9,085 bases of DNA from Alphaproteobacteria bacterium (GTDB lineage: Bacteria > Pseudomonadota > Alphaproteobacteria > Geminicoccales > Geminicoccaceae), in assembly GCA_026984595.1 (NCBI GenBank), contig JALSRW010000460.1, positions 1-9,085 on the forward strand, written 5' to 3'. Below, one piece after another: positions 1-6,552 of this stretch. Each line of letters starts with the position of its first letter. Position 1 is the first letter of the stretch. Both the position numbers and the translations under genes were made by a program. The notes under the pieces were generated by a model. The model made no database searches and was not told where the DNA came from. It was given only the letters and a program-made list of their open reading frames with translations.

Positions 1-421
1 CCAGGAGGGTGCCTCGCTCGACGGCATCGCTCCCTCCACCGGTGCCGCCGACGATGGCTGGGGCCTGTTCAGCGGCACCTCCGCCGCCTGCCCGCAGGTG
101 GCCGGAGTCTGCGCCCTGCTGCTGGAAAAGGACAGCTCGCTGACCCCCGCCAAGGTCAAGGAAAAACTGATGAAGGCGGCGCGCGATGTGAAGACCGGCC
201 AGAGCCGCATGGGCGACGCCGCGGGGCCGGGTCCCGATGCCGCCACCGGCGCCGGTCTGGTCGATGCCAAATGGTCCTATCTGATCGCCATGGGCGACGT
301 CACCGCCGCCTTCCTCTCGGCTCCCCGCGAGCGCCAGCTCGAGATGATTTCCAGCGGCCAGATGCCGGAAATGCCGGCCGAGTTCATCGAGGACGTGATC
401 GAGACCCTGCGTTCGCGCTAG
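1..421 (+). CDS. S8 (subtilisin-like) serine peptidase, C-terminal fragment
   Basis: This is the 3' end of a subtilase; the start lies before the window. Reading from base 2 gives 139 residues. The nucleophile motif GTSAACPQVAG is plain, with the catalytic Ser codon at 80-82; it fits the family pattern G-T-S-x-A-x-P-x-V-A-G. A typical end of the catalytic domain follows: helix after the Ser, a segment resembling the 'LTPxxVKxxL' helix, then 'GAGLVDA', the usual G-x-G-x-V-D-A closing motif. About 35 further residues form a Glu/Met-rich tail ending in Arg, with no membrane anchor or repeat. The Asp and His of the triad are upstream and not visible, so activity cannot be judged. Subtilases cleave peptide bonds and are usually secreted, but no signal peptide can be seen here. 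The stop is TAG, and a small ORF resembling a propeptide follows within about 11 bp, which suggests co-transcription. Confidence 0.93.
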   Translation, partial: QEGASLDGIAPSTGAADDGWGLFSGTSAACPQVAGVCALLLEKDSSLTPAKVKEKLMKAARDVKTGQSRMGDAAGPGPDAATGAGLVDAKWSYLIAMGDVTAAFLSAPRERQLEMISSGQMPEMPAEFIEDVIETLRSR

Positions 422-432
422 ACCGGGGGTCG

Positions 433-897
433 GTGCGGCCGGCGGGCGACGGTCCGCCGGCCCGCCTTCCCTTCCTGCTCCTGTGGGCGATCCTCGCGAT
501 CGCCCCGCATGCCTGCGGACGGACGGTCATGACCGACGAAGCCCCCTCTCCCATCCATGCCCAGTTCGTGCTCAAGGATGCCGCCGGCCGCTCGATCCTC
601 GACGCCGGCGGGCCCCTCACCGCCGAGACCATCGCCGCCTTCGCCATCCCCGAGGAACGCCTGGACGAGGCCAGACGACGCCTCGAGGCGCTCGGCCTGC
701 GGGTCGAGGCGGCGGGCGGGCCGGTGCTCTCGGTGTCCGGCGAGCGGGTCCTCTTCGAGCGGCTGTTCGGCCCGCTGCCCGAGCCCCCCGCGGCCGGAGA
801 GGCGGTGCGGCTGCCGGTGCCCGCCAGCCTGGCCGACATCGTCGCCGGGGTTCTCCTGCCGCCGCCGCCGGAGCTGTTTCCCGGCCCCGCGCCCTAG
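433..897 (+). CDS. small, possibly secreted, propeptide-like protein next to the S8 peptidase
   Basis: I do not recognise a named family. The core (from Met at 529) has a strand, a long helix (EERLDEARRRLEALG), a strand (LRVEAAG), another strand (VLSVSG) and a helix (RVLFERLFG). That order and the 'GL-x-V ... V-x-V-S-G ... F' spacing resemble the activation domains of S53/S8 peptidases, which act as intramolecular chaperones and inhibitors. This is a resemblance by eye, not a database match. A Pro-rich tail follows (LPPPPELFPGP). The start is uncertain. ATG 529 gives 122 residues with a poor ribosome site. In the same frame upstream there is no stop back through GTG 433, the third codon positions are strongly G/C, and the codons spell Arg then LPFLLLWAILAIAPHAC, like a signal peptide. 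I therefore prefer GTG 433 (154 residues), which begins 11 bp after the peptidase stop. The 'PHAC' end is a poor lipobox, so lipidation is doubtful. The gene probably shares an operon with the peptidase and may inhibit or fold it. Confidence 0.72.
   Translation: MRPAGDGPPARLPFLLLWAILAIAPHACGRTVMTDEAPSPIHAQFVLKDAAGRSILDAGGPLTAETIAAFAIPEERLDEARRRLEALGLRVEAAGGPVLSVSGERVLFERLFGPLPEPPAAGEAVRLPVPASLADIVAGVLLPPPPELFPGPAP
894..897. other. shared CTAG: overlapping stop codons of two convergent genes
   Basis: The palindrome CTAG supplies the TAG stop of the plus-strand small protein (895-897) and the TAG stop of the minus-strand 96-residue protein (894-896). The coding regions therefore overlap tail to tail by four bases, leaving no room for a terminator between them. 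Confidence 0.8.
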
Positions 898-1184
898 CCC
901 CGGGGCGCGACCGGGGCGGGTTCACGGCCGACGAGATGGGCCTCCACCTCGGTCAGGATGCGGTCGATCTCCTCGTCGGTCATGCCCGCCAGCAGATCCG
1001 AGACGGCCGGGTCGAGCCCGCTGTCGGCAGGGGGCTGCACCGGACTCGCGCGGAACAGTTCGCGCACCAGCCGCACCGCCTGCACCGGCTCCGGTTCGTT
1101 CAGGAAGGTCAGCACCAGCAGACGCACCAGAAGGGTCCGCTGGGCGCTGAGCTGGGCCAGGAACATCAGCTCGTGCTGCTGCAT
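894..1184 (-). CDS. hypothetical protein, 96 residues
   Basis: No family recognised. I start it at the internal ATG (1182-1184, N-terminus MQQHELMFL) because a purine-rich GGAAGGG lies about 7 bp upstream. The longer reading begins in a low-complexity Arg/Ser-rich stretch that looks non-coding. The protein is mostly predicted helix. Residues about 5-30 (roughly LMFLAQLSAQRTLLVRLLVLTF) are amphipathic and Leu-rich with interspersed Arg, more like a packing or oligomerisation helix than a membrane span. An acidic C-terminal helix (TDEEIDRILTEVEAHLV) is followed by a Pro/Ala tail. There is no signal peptide, Cys or His cluster, or obvious DNA-binding motif. It converges on the propeptide-like gene, sharing its stop bases, and lies 126 bp downstream of the ATC-hydrolase-like gene on the same strand. 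A candidate operator lies in that gap. Confidence 0.72.
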   Translation of the reverse strand: MQQHELMFLAQLSAQRTLLVRLLVLTFLNEPEPVQAVRLVRELFRASPVQPPADSGLDPAVSDLLAGMTDEEIDRILTEVEAHLVGREPAPVAPRG

Positions 1185-1273
1185 GGTCGAACCCTTCCGC
1201 GCCTGTCGCAACGGGTGCCGCCGGCGACCTCGGCCGCCGGTCGACGAGGATGGCGACGAGCCTACGGCCGGCA

Positions 1274-1294
1274 GCGTCAACAAAGCGTTAACGC
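1274..1294. promoter_or_regulatory. candidate operator: direct repeat, palindrome, CtrA-box-like
   Basis: This A/T-rich patch in GC-rich DNA holds two near-identical octamers, GCGTCAAC (1274-1281) and GCGTTAAC (1285-1292), offset by 11 bp, one helical turn. The second lies inside a perfect 10-bp palindrome, GCGTTAACGC (1285-1294). Read another way, TCAA-N7-TTAAC (1277-1292) differs at one base from the alphaproteobacterial CtrA site TTAA-N7-TTAAC. It lies about 90-110 bp upstream of the 96-residue minus-strand gene. No convincing -10 element follows it, so its role is only a suggestion. Confidence 0.3.
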
Positions 1295-1310
1295 CACGAG
1301 CGCTACGGCA

Positions 1311-1808
1311 TCAGGCACCGCTGTCGCCGGCACGGATGTGGAGCCGGCAGCATCCTTCCGTTCCCGGTTTCCAGGTCTCGGCCTCGATGGCGAAACCCGC
1401 ACCCTCGAAGGTGCCGTTGTCGACGACCCCGGCGATCCGGCACAAGGTGCGTACCCGCTCCGGCGGGAAACCGGCCTCGAGCCAGGCCTCCTTGAGAGGA
1501 CAGCGCCGCATGCGGATCTCCAGCGCCTCGGCATCGCAGCGCAGCACCTCGGGCTCGAACAATCTTCCCTGGTCGGGCACGAAATCGAGAAAGGCGCGGC
1601 AGAGCCCGTCGAGATCGGCCGGGGCGAAATCCCGGAAGCGGGCGCCGATCTCCCGCCCGCGCCGGTAGATCGCCCGCTTCATCACCTCCTCGGCGACATC
1701 GGCGCCGAAACGTTCGGCCACGGCATCGAAGATATGGGCGTACAGCATCGCGCGGTTCTTGTGGGCGGCCACCAGTTCCCTGCGCAGCCGTTCGACTTCC
1801 TTCTCCAT
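1311..1808 (-). CDS. L-2-amino-thiazoline-4-carboxylate (ATC) hydrolase family protein
   Basis: The 165-residue soluble protein resembles the ATC hydrolase family. The founding activity opens the thiazoline ring of L-2-amino-thiazoline-4-carboxylate to give carbamoyl-cysteine on the way to L-cysteine, but most family members are untested. Supporting motifs: an N-terminal helical half with a 'GxDxAEExxxRAIYRRGREIG'-like helix (about 35-55), then the C-terminal signature R-x-C-P-L (C103) ... W109 ... G113 ... L-C-R-I (C123) ... V-D (D130), ending with a Cys-Cys pair (153-154) before a final strand. There is no signal peptide or membrane segment, so it is cytoplasmic. I chose ATG 1806-1808 because GGGGAGG lies five bases upstream; a longer in-frame start at 1889 would run through the divergent promoter region and encode an implausible Cys/Trp-rich leader. 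It is transcribed away from the importer operon, 79 bp from the binding-protein start, suggesting a related or co-regulated role. The exact substrate is not established. Confidence 0.75.
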   Translation of the reverse strand: MEKEVERLRRELVAAHKNRAMLYAHIFDAVAERFGADVAEEVMKRAIYRRGREIGARFRDFAPADLDGLCRAFLDFVPDQGRLFEPEVLRCDAEALEIRMRRCPLKEAWLEAGFPPERVRTLCRIAGVVDNGTFEGAGFAIEAETWKPGTEGCCRLHIRAGDSGA

Positions 1809-1887
1809 TTCCGCCTCCCCGGTCCCGCTTGACAAAGGGGCTTCGCCAGTACCACAAAACCATTGCACAGGAAAAGGGAGGCAAAAC
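1809..1887. promoter_or_regulatory. divergent intergenic region with candidate -35 for the importer operon
   Basis: This 79-bp region separates the ATC-hydrolase-like gene from the importer operon and must carry the start signals of both. On the plus strand TTGACA (1829-1834) matches the sigma-70 -35 consensus exactly. The best downstream -10 candidate, TACCAC at 1850-1855, is weak and only 15 bp away, so an activator may be needed or the -10 may lie elsewhere. The segment 1851-1876 is distinctly A-rich compared with its surroundings. The ribosome site GGGAGG (1876-1881) sits six bases before the ATG at 1888; for the minus gene it is GGGGAGG five bases before its ATG. I see no riboswitch or clear operator. 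Confidence 0.35.
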
Positions 1888-3186
1888 ATGCGTCGTCGGA
1901 CCCTCGCCGGGCTCGCCGCCCTCGCGGTGGCGGCCGGTTTCGCCTATTCCGCGACCGCGCAGGAAAAGGTCATCCGCATCGGTGTCATCTACGACTTCAC
2001 CGGTCCTTTCGCCGCCGGCGGATCCGAGGCCGCGGCCATCGGTACCCGTATCGCCATCGACCTCGTCAACGAGCGGGGCGGGGTCGAGGGCTATCGCATC
2101 GAACCCGTCTGGGCCGATGCCCAGAGCAAGGCCGAAGTGGCGATCGCCGAAGCGGAGAGGCTGCTGACCCAGGAAAACGTGGCCCTCATCATGGGCGTCT
2201 ATTCGAGCGCCCATTGTGTGCCGATGGCGCAGAAGGTGGACGCCATGAAGCGGTTCATGTGGGCCAATGTCTGCGTCTCCTCGGCGGTCTTCAAGAACAA
2301 GAATCTCCGCTACGTGTTCCGCGCCCAGGTCCACAGCGATCAGTTCGGCTGGGCCTCCTGCGCCTTCCTGAACGAACACAGCGAAAAGAAGATGGGGATC
2401 GCGCCGGCCGATCTGCGGGTAGCCATCATCCACGAGGACGGCCCCTACGGTTCCGGGGTGGCCGCCGGCAACGAGAGCAACTGCGAACAATACGGTATGC
2501 AGGTGGTCCTCAACGAAGGCTATTCGGCCACCGCTCCCGATCTTTCCAGTCTCGTGACCAAGCTGCGGCGGGCGCGGCCGCATGTCATCCTGCACACCGG
2601 CTACAACCCGGACATCACCCTCTTCCTGCGCCAGGCCAAGGAACAGGGACTGCGCTTCAAGGCGCTGATCGGGCACGGCGCCGGTTACGGGCAGATCGAC
2701 AAGCTGTGGGCGACCTTCGGCGAGGATGTCGACTATTTCTTCAACGTCGATCCGGTGGCCGCCCAGCTCCTCGATCCGGCCACCCTCGCCCCGGGTCTGG
2801 GCGATCTCATCGCCGAGATGGTGCGTCGCTACCAGGCGGAGAAGGGACCGGGCGAGGTACCGCCGCATGTCAGCATGGGCTTCAACCAGACCTGGATCTT
2901 CCTGACCGATGTGCTGCCGCGGGCGATCCGCGATTACGGCGGCTTCGATCCCGAAGCCCTGAGAAAGGCGGCCCTCGACACCGACATTCCGGAAGGCGGC
3001 ACGATCCAGGGCTACGGAGTGAAGTTCGCCCCGCCCGGCCACGAGATGGCGGGCCAGAACCTCCGCAGTTCGCCGGTGGTCATGCAATATGTGAAGGCCA
3101 AGACCTACATCGCCTGGCCGACCGCCATCCAGACCATCGATCCGGTGCTGCCGCTGCCGGCCGGTCACACCTTCGCCGCACCGTGA
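1888..3186 (+). CDS. periplasmic substrate-binding protein of a branched-chain-amino-acid-type ABC importer
   Basis: The 432-residue protein captures a ligand in the periplasm and delivers it to the LivH/LivM-type permeases encoded downstream. A Sec signal peptide is clear: MRRR, a hydrophobic Leu/Ala core, and cleavage expected after ATA (residue 24). The mature protein opens with 'IRIGVIYDFTGPFA', the first strand and ligand loop of the LivJ/LivK-type (Peripla_BP_6) fold. It continues with 'LVNERGGVEGYRIEPVWADAQS' and the ligand-site segment 'MGVYSSAHCVPMAQ' (about 102-115). Length is slightly above LivK (about 370), closer to the 400+ residue members that bind amides, aromatic acids or other non-leucine ligands, so the ligand need not be an amino acid. 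Four Cys (110, 129, 158, 199) lie in the mature protein, enough for two periplasmic disulfides. A strong GGGAGG ribosome site fixes the start. The stop overlaps the GTG of the next gene. Confidence 0.93.
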   Translation: MRRRTLAGLAALAVAAGFAYSATAQEKVIRIGVIYDFTGPFAAGGSEAAAIGTRIAIDLVNERGGVEGYRIEPVWADAQSKAEVAIAEAERLLTQENVALIMGVYSSAHCVPMAQKVDAMKRFMWANVCVSSAVFKNKNLRYVFRAQVHSDQFGWASCAFLNEHSEKKMGIAPADLRVAIIHEDGPYGSGVAAGNESNCEQYGMQVVLNEGYSATAPDLSSLVTKLRRARPHVILHTGYNPDITLFLRQAKEQGLRFKALIGHGAGYGQIDKLWATFGEDVDYFFNVDPVAAQLLDPATLAPGLGDLIAEMVRRYQAEKGPGEVPPHVSMGFNQTWIFLTDVLPRAIRDYGGFDPEALRKAALDTDIPEGGTIQGYGVKFAPPGHEMAGQNLRSSPVVMQYVKAKTYIAWPTAIQTIDPVLPLPAGHTFAAP

Positions 3187-3962
3187 CGGATCGCTCCGGC
3201 GAGGTTCTGCTCGAGGTCCGTGGCCTCACCAAGCGTTTCGGCGGCTTCACGGCGGTCCGGGATCTCACCTTCGACATCCGCGAAGGTGAGATCCTGGGGC
3301 TGATCGGACCCAACGGCTCGGGCAAGAGCACCACCTTCAACCTGATCGCGGGGATGCTGCCCCCGAGCGGCGGTCGCGTGCGCTTCGCCGGGCGCGAGAT
3401 CACCGGCGCTTCGCCGGTCGCGGTCTGCCGGCTCGGGATCGGCCGCACCTTCCAGATCCCGCGCCCCTTCCGCAAGCTCACCATCCTGGAGAACGTCCTG
3501 GTGGCCGCCCATTACGGTCGGGGCGGCGGCGTCGGGCATGCCGAGGCTTCCCGCATCGCCCGCGAGGCGCTGGAAGCCGTCGGCCTGCCGAGCGACCCCG
3601 GGAGCCGGATCGATCAGCTCGGAGCGGCGGGTCTCAAGAAGCTCGAGCTCGCCCGGGCGCTGGCCACCGGCCCCCGACTGCTGCTCGCCGACGAGAGCCT
3701 CGGCGGGCTCGACGAACAGGAGACGGAACAGGCGGCGGAGTTGCTGCTCCGGATCCGGGACGAACTCGGGGTGACCATTGTCTGGGTCGAGCACATCATG
3801 GGCGTCCTCATGCGGGTCGTCGATCGCTGCATCGTCCTCGATCACGGCGAGAAGATCGCCGAAGGGCTGCCGCGCGAGGTGGCCCACGATCCGCGGGTGA
3901 TCGAGGTCTATCTCGGCAGCGAGGCGGAAGAGCTGCAGCAGCGGGTGGCGGGCGATGGCTGA
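3183..3962 (+). CDS. livG: ABC importer ATP-binding protein, LivG type
   Basis: The 259-residue cytoplasmic ATPase is one of two that power the importer. It starts at GTG 3183, overlapping the binding-protein stop by four bases (GTGA), which implies translational coupling. Walker A is GPNGSGKST (42-50). The Q-loop lies in 'GRTFQIPRPF' (Gln 91), Walker B and catalytic Glu in LLLADE (Glu 171), the D-loop in 'SLGGLD', and the switch His in 'WVEH' (204). The insert between Walker A and the signature is typical of LivG. The ABC signature is unusual: where LSGGQ or LPYGQ is expected, the sequence reads LGAAGLKKLELARAL (from 146), with Ser and Gln missing. Related LivG-type proteins also carry 'xxRKRLELARAL' forms, so this may be a subfamily trait and not a defect; Walker A/B and the switch His are intact. 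The symbol denotes the family type, not a leucine substrate. Confidence 0.93.
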   Translation: MTDRSGEVLLEVRGLTKRFGGFTAVRDLTFDIREGEILGLIGPNGSGKSTTFNLIAGMLPPSGGRVRFAGREITGASPVAVCRLGIGRTFQIPRPFRKLTILENVLVAAHYGRGGGVGHAEASRIAREALEAVGLPSDPGSRIDQLGAAGLKKLELARALATGPRLLLADESLGGLDEQETEQAAELLLRIRDELGVTIVWVEHIMGVLMRVVDRCIVLDHGEKIAEGLPREVAHDPRVIEVYLGSEAEELQQRVAGDG

Positions 3963-4686
3963 GCCGGGAGCCGCCCCGCCCCTTCTGGAGCTGAGCGGCG
4001 TCGATGCCGGCTACGGCTCCTTCCAGGCCCTGTTCGCGGTCGATCTCGAGGTGCGGGCGGGGGAAGCGGTGGCGGTGATCGGACCCAACGGCGCCGGCAA
4101 GACGACCCTGCTGCGCACAATTTCCAGGCTGGTGGAACCGCGGGCCGGCGAGCTGCGTTTCCTGGGGCGTTCCCTGGTCGGAGTGCCGCCGCATCGTCTG
4201 CCGGCTCTGGGCATCGCCCATGTGCCCGAGAACCGGCGCCTGTTTCCGGCCATGTCGGTGGAGGAGAACCTGGTGATGGGGGCCTTCCCGCCGGCTGCCC
4301 GGGCCCGCTTCCGCGAGCGTCTCGCCTTCGTCTACGAGCTGTTCCCGCGGCTGCGGGAGCGGCGGCGGCAGCTCGCCGGCACCCTTTCGGGGGGCGAGCA
4401 GCAGATGTGCGCCATCGGTCGCGGGCTGATGTCGGGGCCGCGGCTCCTGCTCCTCGACGAACCCTCGGCCGGTCTCGCTCCGGTCATCGTGCAGCAGGTG
4501 TTCGAACTGGTGCGGCGGATTTCCGCCGAAGGCTACACGGTGCTGATCGTCGAACAGAACATCCGTCAGGTGCTGAAGATCGTCGATCGCGCCTACCTCC
4601 TGGAGGCGGGACGCATCCGGGCTCGCGGCGCGGCCGCCGAACTGCTCGCCTCCGAGCACATCCGCAAGGCCTATATCGGACTCTGA
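3955..4686 (+). CDS. livF: ABC importer ATP-binding protein, LivF type
   Basis: The 243-residue second ATPase presumably pairs with the LivG-type subunit at the cytoplasmic face. All motifs are canonical: Walker A GPNGAGKTT (43-51), the LivF-typical 'HVPENRRLFPAMSVEENL' segment (89-106), signature LSGGEQQ (144-150), Walker B LLLLDE (164-169) followed by PSAGL, and 'LIVEQN', where LivF proteins normally carry Gln in place of the switch His. The C-terminus 'HIRKAYIGL' is the usual LivF ending ('xxAYLG'). Its ATG lies inside the 3' end of livG (8-base overlap), with a G-rich stretch just upstream. Because the LivG partner has a degenerate signature, the intact signature here may contribute more to ATP hydrolysis; that is inference. 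Confidence 0.95.
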   Translation: MAEPGAAPPLLELSGVDAGYGSFQALFAVDLEVRAGEAVAVIGPNGAGKTTLLRTISRLVEPRAGELRFLGRSLVGVPPHRLPALGIAHVPENRRLFPAMSVEENLVMGAFPPAARARFRERLAFVYELFPRLRERRRQLAGTLSGGEQQMCAIGRGLMSGPRLLLLDEPSAGLAPVIVQQVFELVRRISAEGYTVLIVEQNIRQVLKIVDRAYLLEAGRIRARGAAAELLASEHIRKAYIGL

Positions 4687-4688
4687 TC

Positions 4689-5558
4689 ATGGAGATCTTC
4701 GACGTCTTCCTGCTCGAGGCCTTCCTCAACGGTCTCCTGTTCGGCGGCGTGTTGGCGCTGCTGGCGCTCGGGCTCAACCTCGTCTTCGGGGTCATCGACG
4801 TGGTCTGGATCTGCTACGCCGAGCTGGTGATGATCGGCATGTACGCCGTCTATTTCGCCTATGCCGTCCACGGCCTGCCGCTGCCCTTGGCCTTCCTTCT
4901 CGGCATTCTCCTGGTGGCCGCCGCCGGCGCCCTCATGCACCATCTCGTGATCCGGCCGATCCTCGCCTCGGAGCCCATCAACCAGCTCCTGGTGACGGGC
5001 GGTGTGCTGTTTTTCCTGCAAGCCCTCGCCACCCTCCTGTTCGGCGTCGATTTCCGCAATCTCGGCCTGTCGCTGCCGAGCCTCGTGGTCGGCGAGATCT
5101 TCCTGCCCTGGTCGCGGATCCTCGCCGCGGCGACGGCCCTCGTCGCCATGCTCGGGGTCTGGCTGTTCCTGAAATACACCTTCCTCGGCACCGCCATCCG
5201 GGCGATCAGCCAGGATCGCGAGATCATGCCGCTGATGGGGGCCGCGCCCGACCGGCTCTATCTGCTGACCTCGGCCATCGGCGGCGGCCTCGCCGGGCTC
5301 GGCGCCTGTCTTCTCGTCCTGCAGTACGACGTCCATCCCGCGATCGGGCTGAGTTTCGGTCCCATCACCTTCATGATCTGCGTGATGGGCGGGCTCGGCA
5401 ATCTGCTGGGCGGTTTCGTCGCCGCCTTCGTCTTCGCCCAGTTCATCTCCCTCGGCGGCTATTTCCTGCAGGTGGAATGGGGCTACGTGCTGGCCTTCCT
5501 GTTCTTCATCGCCATGATGTTCCTGCGTCCGCAGGGGCTGTTCGCGCGGCGGAGCTGA
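4689..5558 (+). CDS. livH: ABC importer permease, LivH type
   Basis: The 289-residue inner-membrane protein is one half of the transport channel. I count about eight hydrophobic segments, beginning near residues 10-34, 40-60 and 63-87 and ending with one around 260-280. Family landmarks are the early 'LLALGLNLVFGV' (24-35), 'TAIRAISQDREIMPLMG' in the cytoplasmic loop that contacts the ATPases (EAA-like), 'GPITFMICVMGGLGNLLGG' and the closing 'FLRPQGLF'. The segment after the first membrane span usually reads N-x-A-H/Q-G-E-x-x-M-x-G; here it is V-V-W-I-C-Y-A-E-L-V-M-I-G (from 38), so Asn, His/Gln and Gly are replaced. The start ATG is two bases after the livF stop with no clear ribosome site of its own, so coupled re-initiation is likely. 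Confidence 0.93.
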   Translation: MEIFDVFLLEAFLNGLLFGGVLALLALGLNLVFGVIDVVWICYAELVMIGMYAVYFAYAVHGLPLPLAFLLGILLVAAAGALMHHLVIRPILASEPINQLLVTGGVLFFLQALATLLFGVDFRNLGLSLPSLVVGEIFLPWSRILAAATALVAMLGVWLFLKYTFLGTAIRAISQDREIMPLMGAAPDRLYLLTSAIGGGLAGLGACLLVLQYDVHPAIGLSFGPITFMICVMGGLGNLLGGFVAAFVFAQFISLGGYFLQVEWGYVLAFLFFIAMMFLRPQGLFARRS

Positions 5559-5562
5559 GGCG

Positions 5563-6552
5563 ATGGCCGCCGATCTCCGCCTCCTGCCGCTGTTCGCGCT
5601 GGTCGCCCTGGTTCCCTGGCTGGTTCCCAACGACTATTACCTGCACATCGCCATCCTGATGCTGATCTGGTCCTTCGCCTACACCGGCTGGTCGCTGATG
5701 GGGCGCTTCTTCCTGGTCTCGCTCGGGCATGGCGGGTTCATGGGCATCGGCGCCTACGGCACGGTGATGCTGTGGAACCATTTCGGCGTCACCCCCTGGA
5801 TCGGCATCCCCGCCTCCCTCGCCGCCGCCGCCCTGCTCGCCGTGATCCTCGGCTATCCCTGCTTCCGCCTGCGCATCACCGGCCATTACTTCGCCCTCGT
5901 CACCCTCGCCTTCGCCGAGATCGTCCGTCTCGTCATCGTCGCTCTGCGCGACTCTACGGGCGGCTCCCTCGGGGTGACGCCGGAGACCGCCCTCGCCGAG
6001 GGGAGCGGTTTCTCGCTCTGGGCACTGCAGTTCGCCGCCAAGGAGATCTGGTTCTACATCGCCTTCGCGGTCTGGTTCGGCGGCCTCGCCATCTGGCGGG
6101 CGATCGACCGCTCGATGCTGCGCTACGCCCTCGAGGCGGGCAGCCAGGACGAGGATGCGGCGGCCTCCATCGGCGTGGACGTCACCCGCAGCAAGCTCGC
6201 GGTAACGGTGGTCTCGGCCGCCATGACCGCCTTCGCCGGCGCCCTCTACGCCCAGTACCAGCTCTACATCAACCCGGAGACGGTCTCCGGCATCGCCATT
6301 TCCCTGCAGATCGTCTTCGCGGTGATCGCCGGCGGCATGTTCGTCCGCTTCGGGCCGACGGTGGGGGCGGTGGTCACCCTGCTGCTGACCGAGACGCTCA
6401 GGATCTTCGTCGGCCACGACATCCACGGGCTCGACGGCACCATCTACGGGCTGATGCTGATCCTGTTCATCATCTTCATGCCCGACGGCATCCTCGGCAA
6501 GCTGCTGGAGCTCGTCCGCCGAAGCCGCGGGAACGCCGTCGCCGGAAACTAG
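5563..6552 (+). CDS. livM: ABC importer permease, LivM type
   Basis: The 329-residue inner-membrane protein is the partner of the LivH-type permease. It has roughly nine or ten hydrophobic segments. LivM landmarks: 'SLGHGGFMGIGAY' (53-65), 'RITGHYFALVTLAFAEIVR' (104-122), 'RYALEAGSQDEDAAASIGVDVTRSK' (the EAA-like coupling loop), 'AFAGALYAQY', and the terminal 'IYGLMLILFIIFMPDGILG'. Where the family usually has 'GGxGTxxGPxxGA', the sequence reads 'GGMFVRFGPTVGA', a mild departure. It starts four bases after livH, with GGAG eight bases upstream. It ends the operon in the order binding protein-G-F-H-M, unlike E. coli, where the permease genes precede the ATPases. Its TAG stop is shared with the convergent flavoprotein gene, so any terminator must lie inside that gene. 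Confidence 0.93.
   Translation: MAADLRLLPLFALVALVPWLVPNDYYLHIAILMLIWSFAYTGWSLMGRFFLVSLGHGGFMGIGAYGTVMLWNHFGVTPWIGIPASLAAAALLAVILGYPCFRLRITGHYFALVTLAFAEIVRLVIVALRDSTGGSLGVTPETALAEGSGFSLWALQFAAKEIWFYIAFAVWFGGLAIWRAIDRSMLRYALEAGSQDEDAAASIGVDVTRSKLAVTVVSAAMTAFAGALYAQYQLYINPETVSGIAISLQIVFAVIAGGMFVRFGPTVGAVVTLLLTETLRIFVGHDIHGLDGTIYGLMLILFIIFMPDGILGKLLELVRRSRGNAVAGN
6549..6552. other. shared CTAG: overlapping stop codons of livM and the flavoprotein gene
   Basis: This is the second instance of the arrangement seen at 894-897. TAG at 6550-6552 ends livM, and the same palindrome read on the minus strand (6551-6549) ends the dehydrogenase. The genes overlap by four bases and no hairpin with a T-tract fits between them. 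Confidence 0.85.

Noticed and set aside
1221..1240. Short hairpin CCGGCG/CGCCGG with an 8-base loop downstream of the ATC-hydrolase-like gene, considered as a terminator
   Set aside because: Only six base pairs, no T-tract on either strand, and such repeats are expected by chance at this G+C content.
483..1832. Plus-strand open frame of about 449 codons
   Set aside because: It crosses one supported plus-strand gene in another frame and two supported minus-strand genes. The Arg/Gly/Pro-rich composition has no recognisable domain.
1829..1887. Sigma-54 promoter before the binding-protein gene (TTGCA at 1863-1867)
   Set aside because: The required GG about ten bases upstream is absent, so the -24 element is missing.
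1809..1889. Longer start for the ATC-hydrolase-like protein at 1889
   Set aside because: The extension is Cys/Trp/Pro-rich and unlike the family, would overlap the importer's start codon, and the internal ATG at 1808 has a strong ribosome site.
1303..3168. Minus-strand open frame of about 621 codons running antisense through the binding-protein gene
   Set aside because: It lies opposite a clear binding protein with signal peptide and family motifs and also runs out of frame through the ATC-hydrolase-like gene. The His/Asp/Gly-rich translation is typical of GC-rich shadow frames.
4671..5630. Minus-strand open frame of about 319 codons opposite livH
   Set aside because: The Glu/Gln/His-rich low-complexity translation is the mirror of a hydrophobic permease; no ribosome site or family motif.
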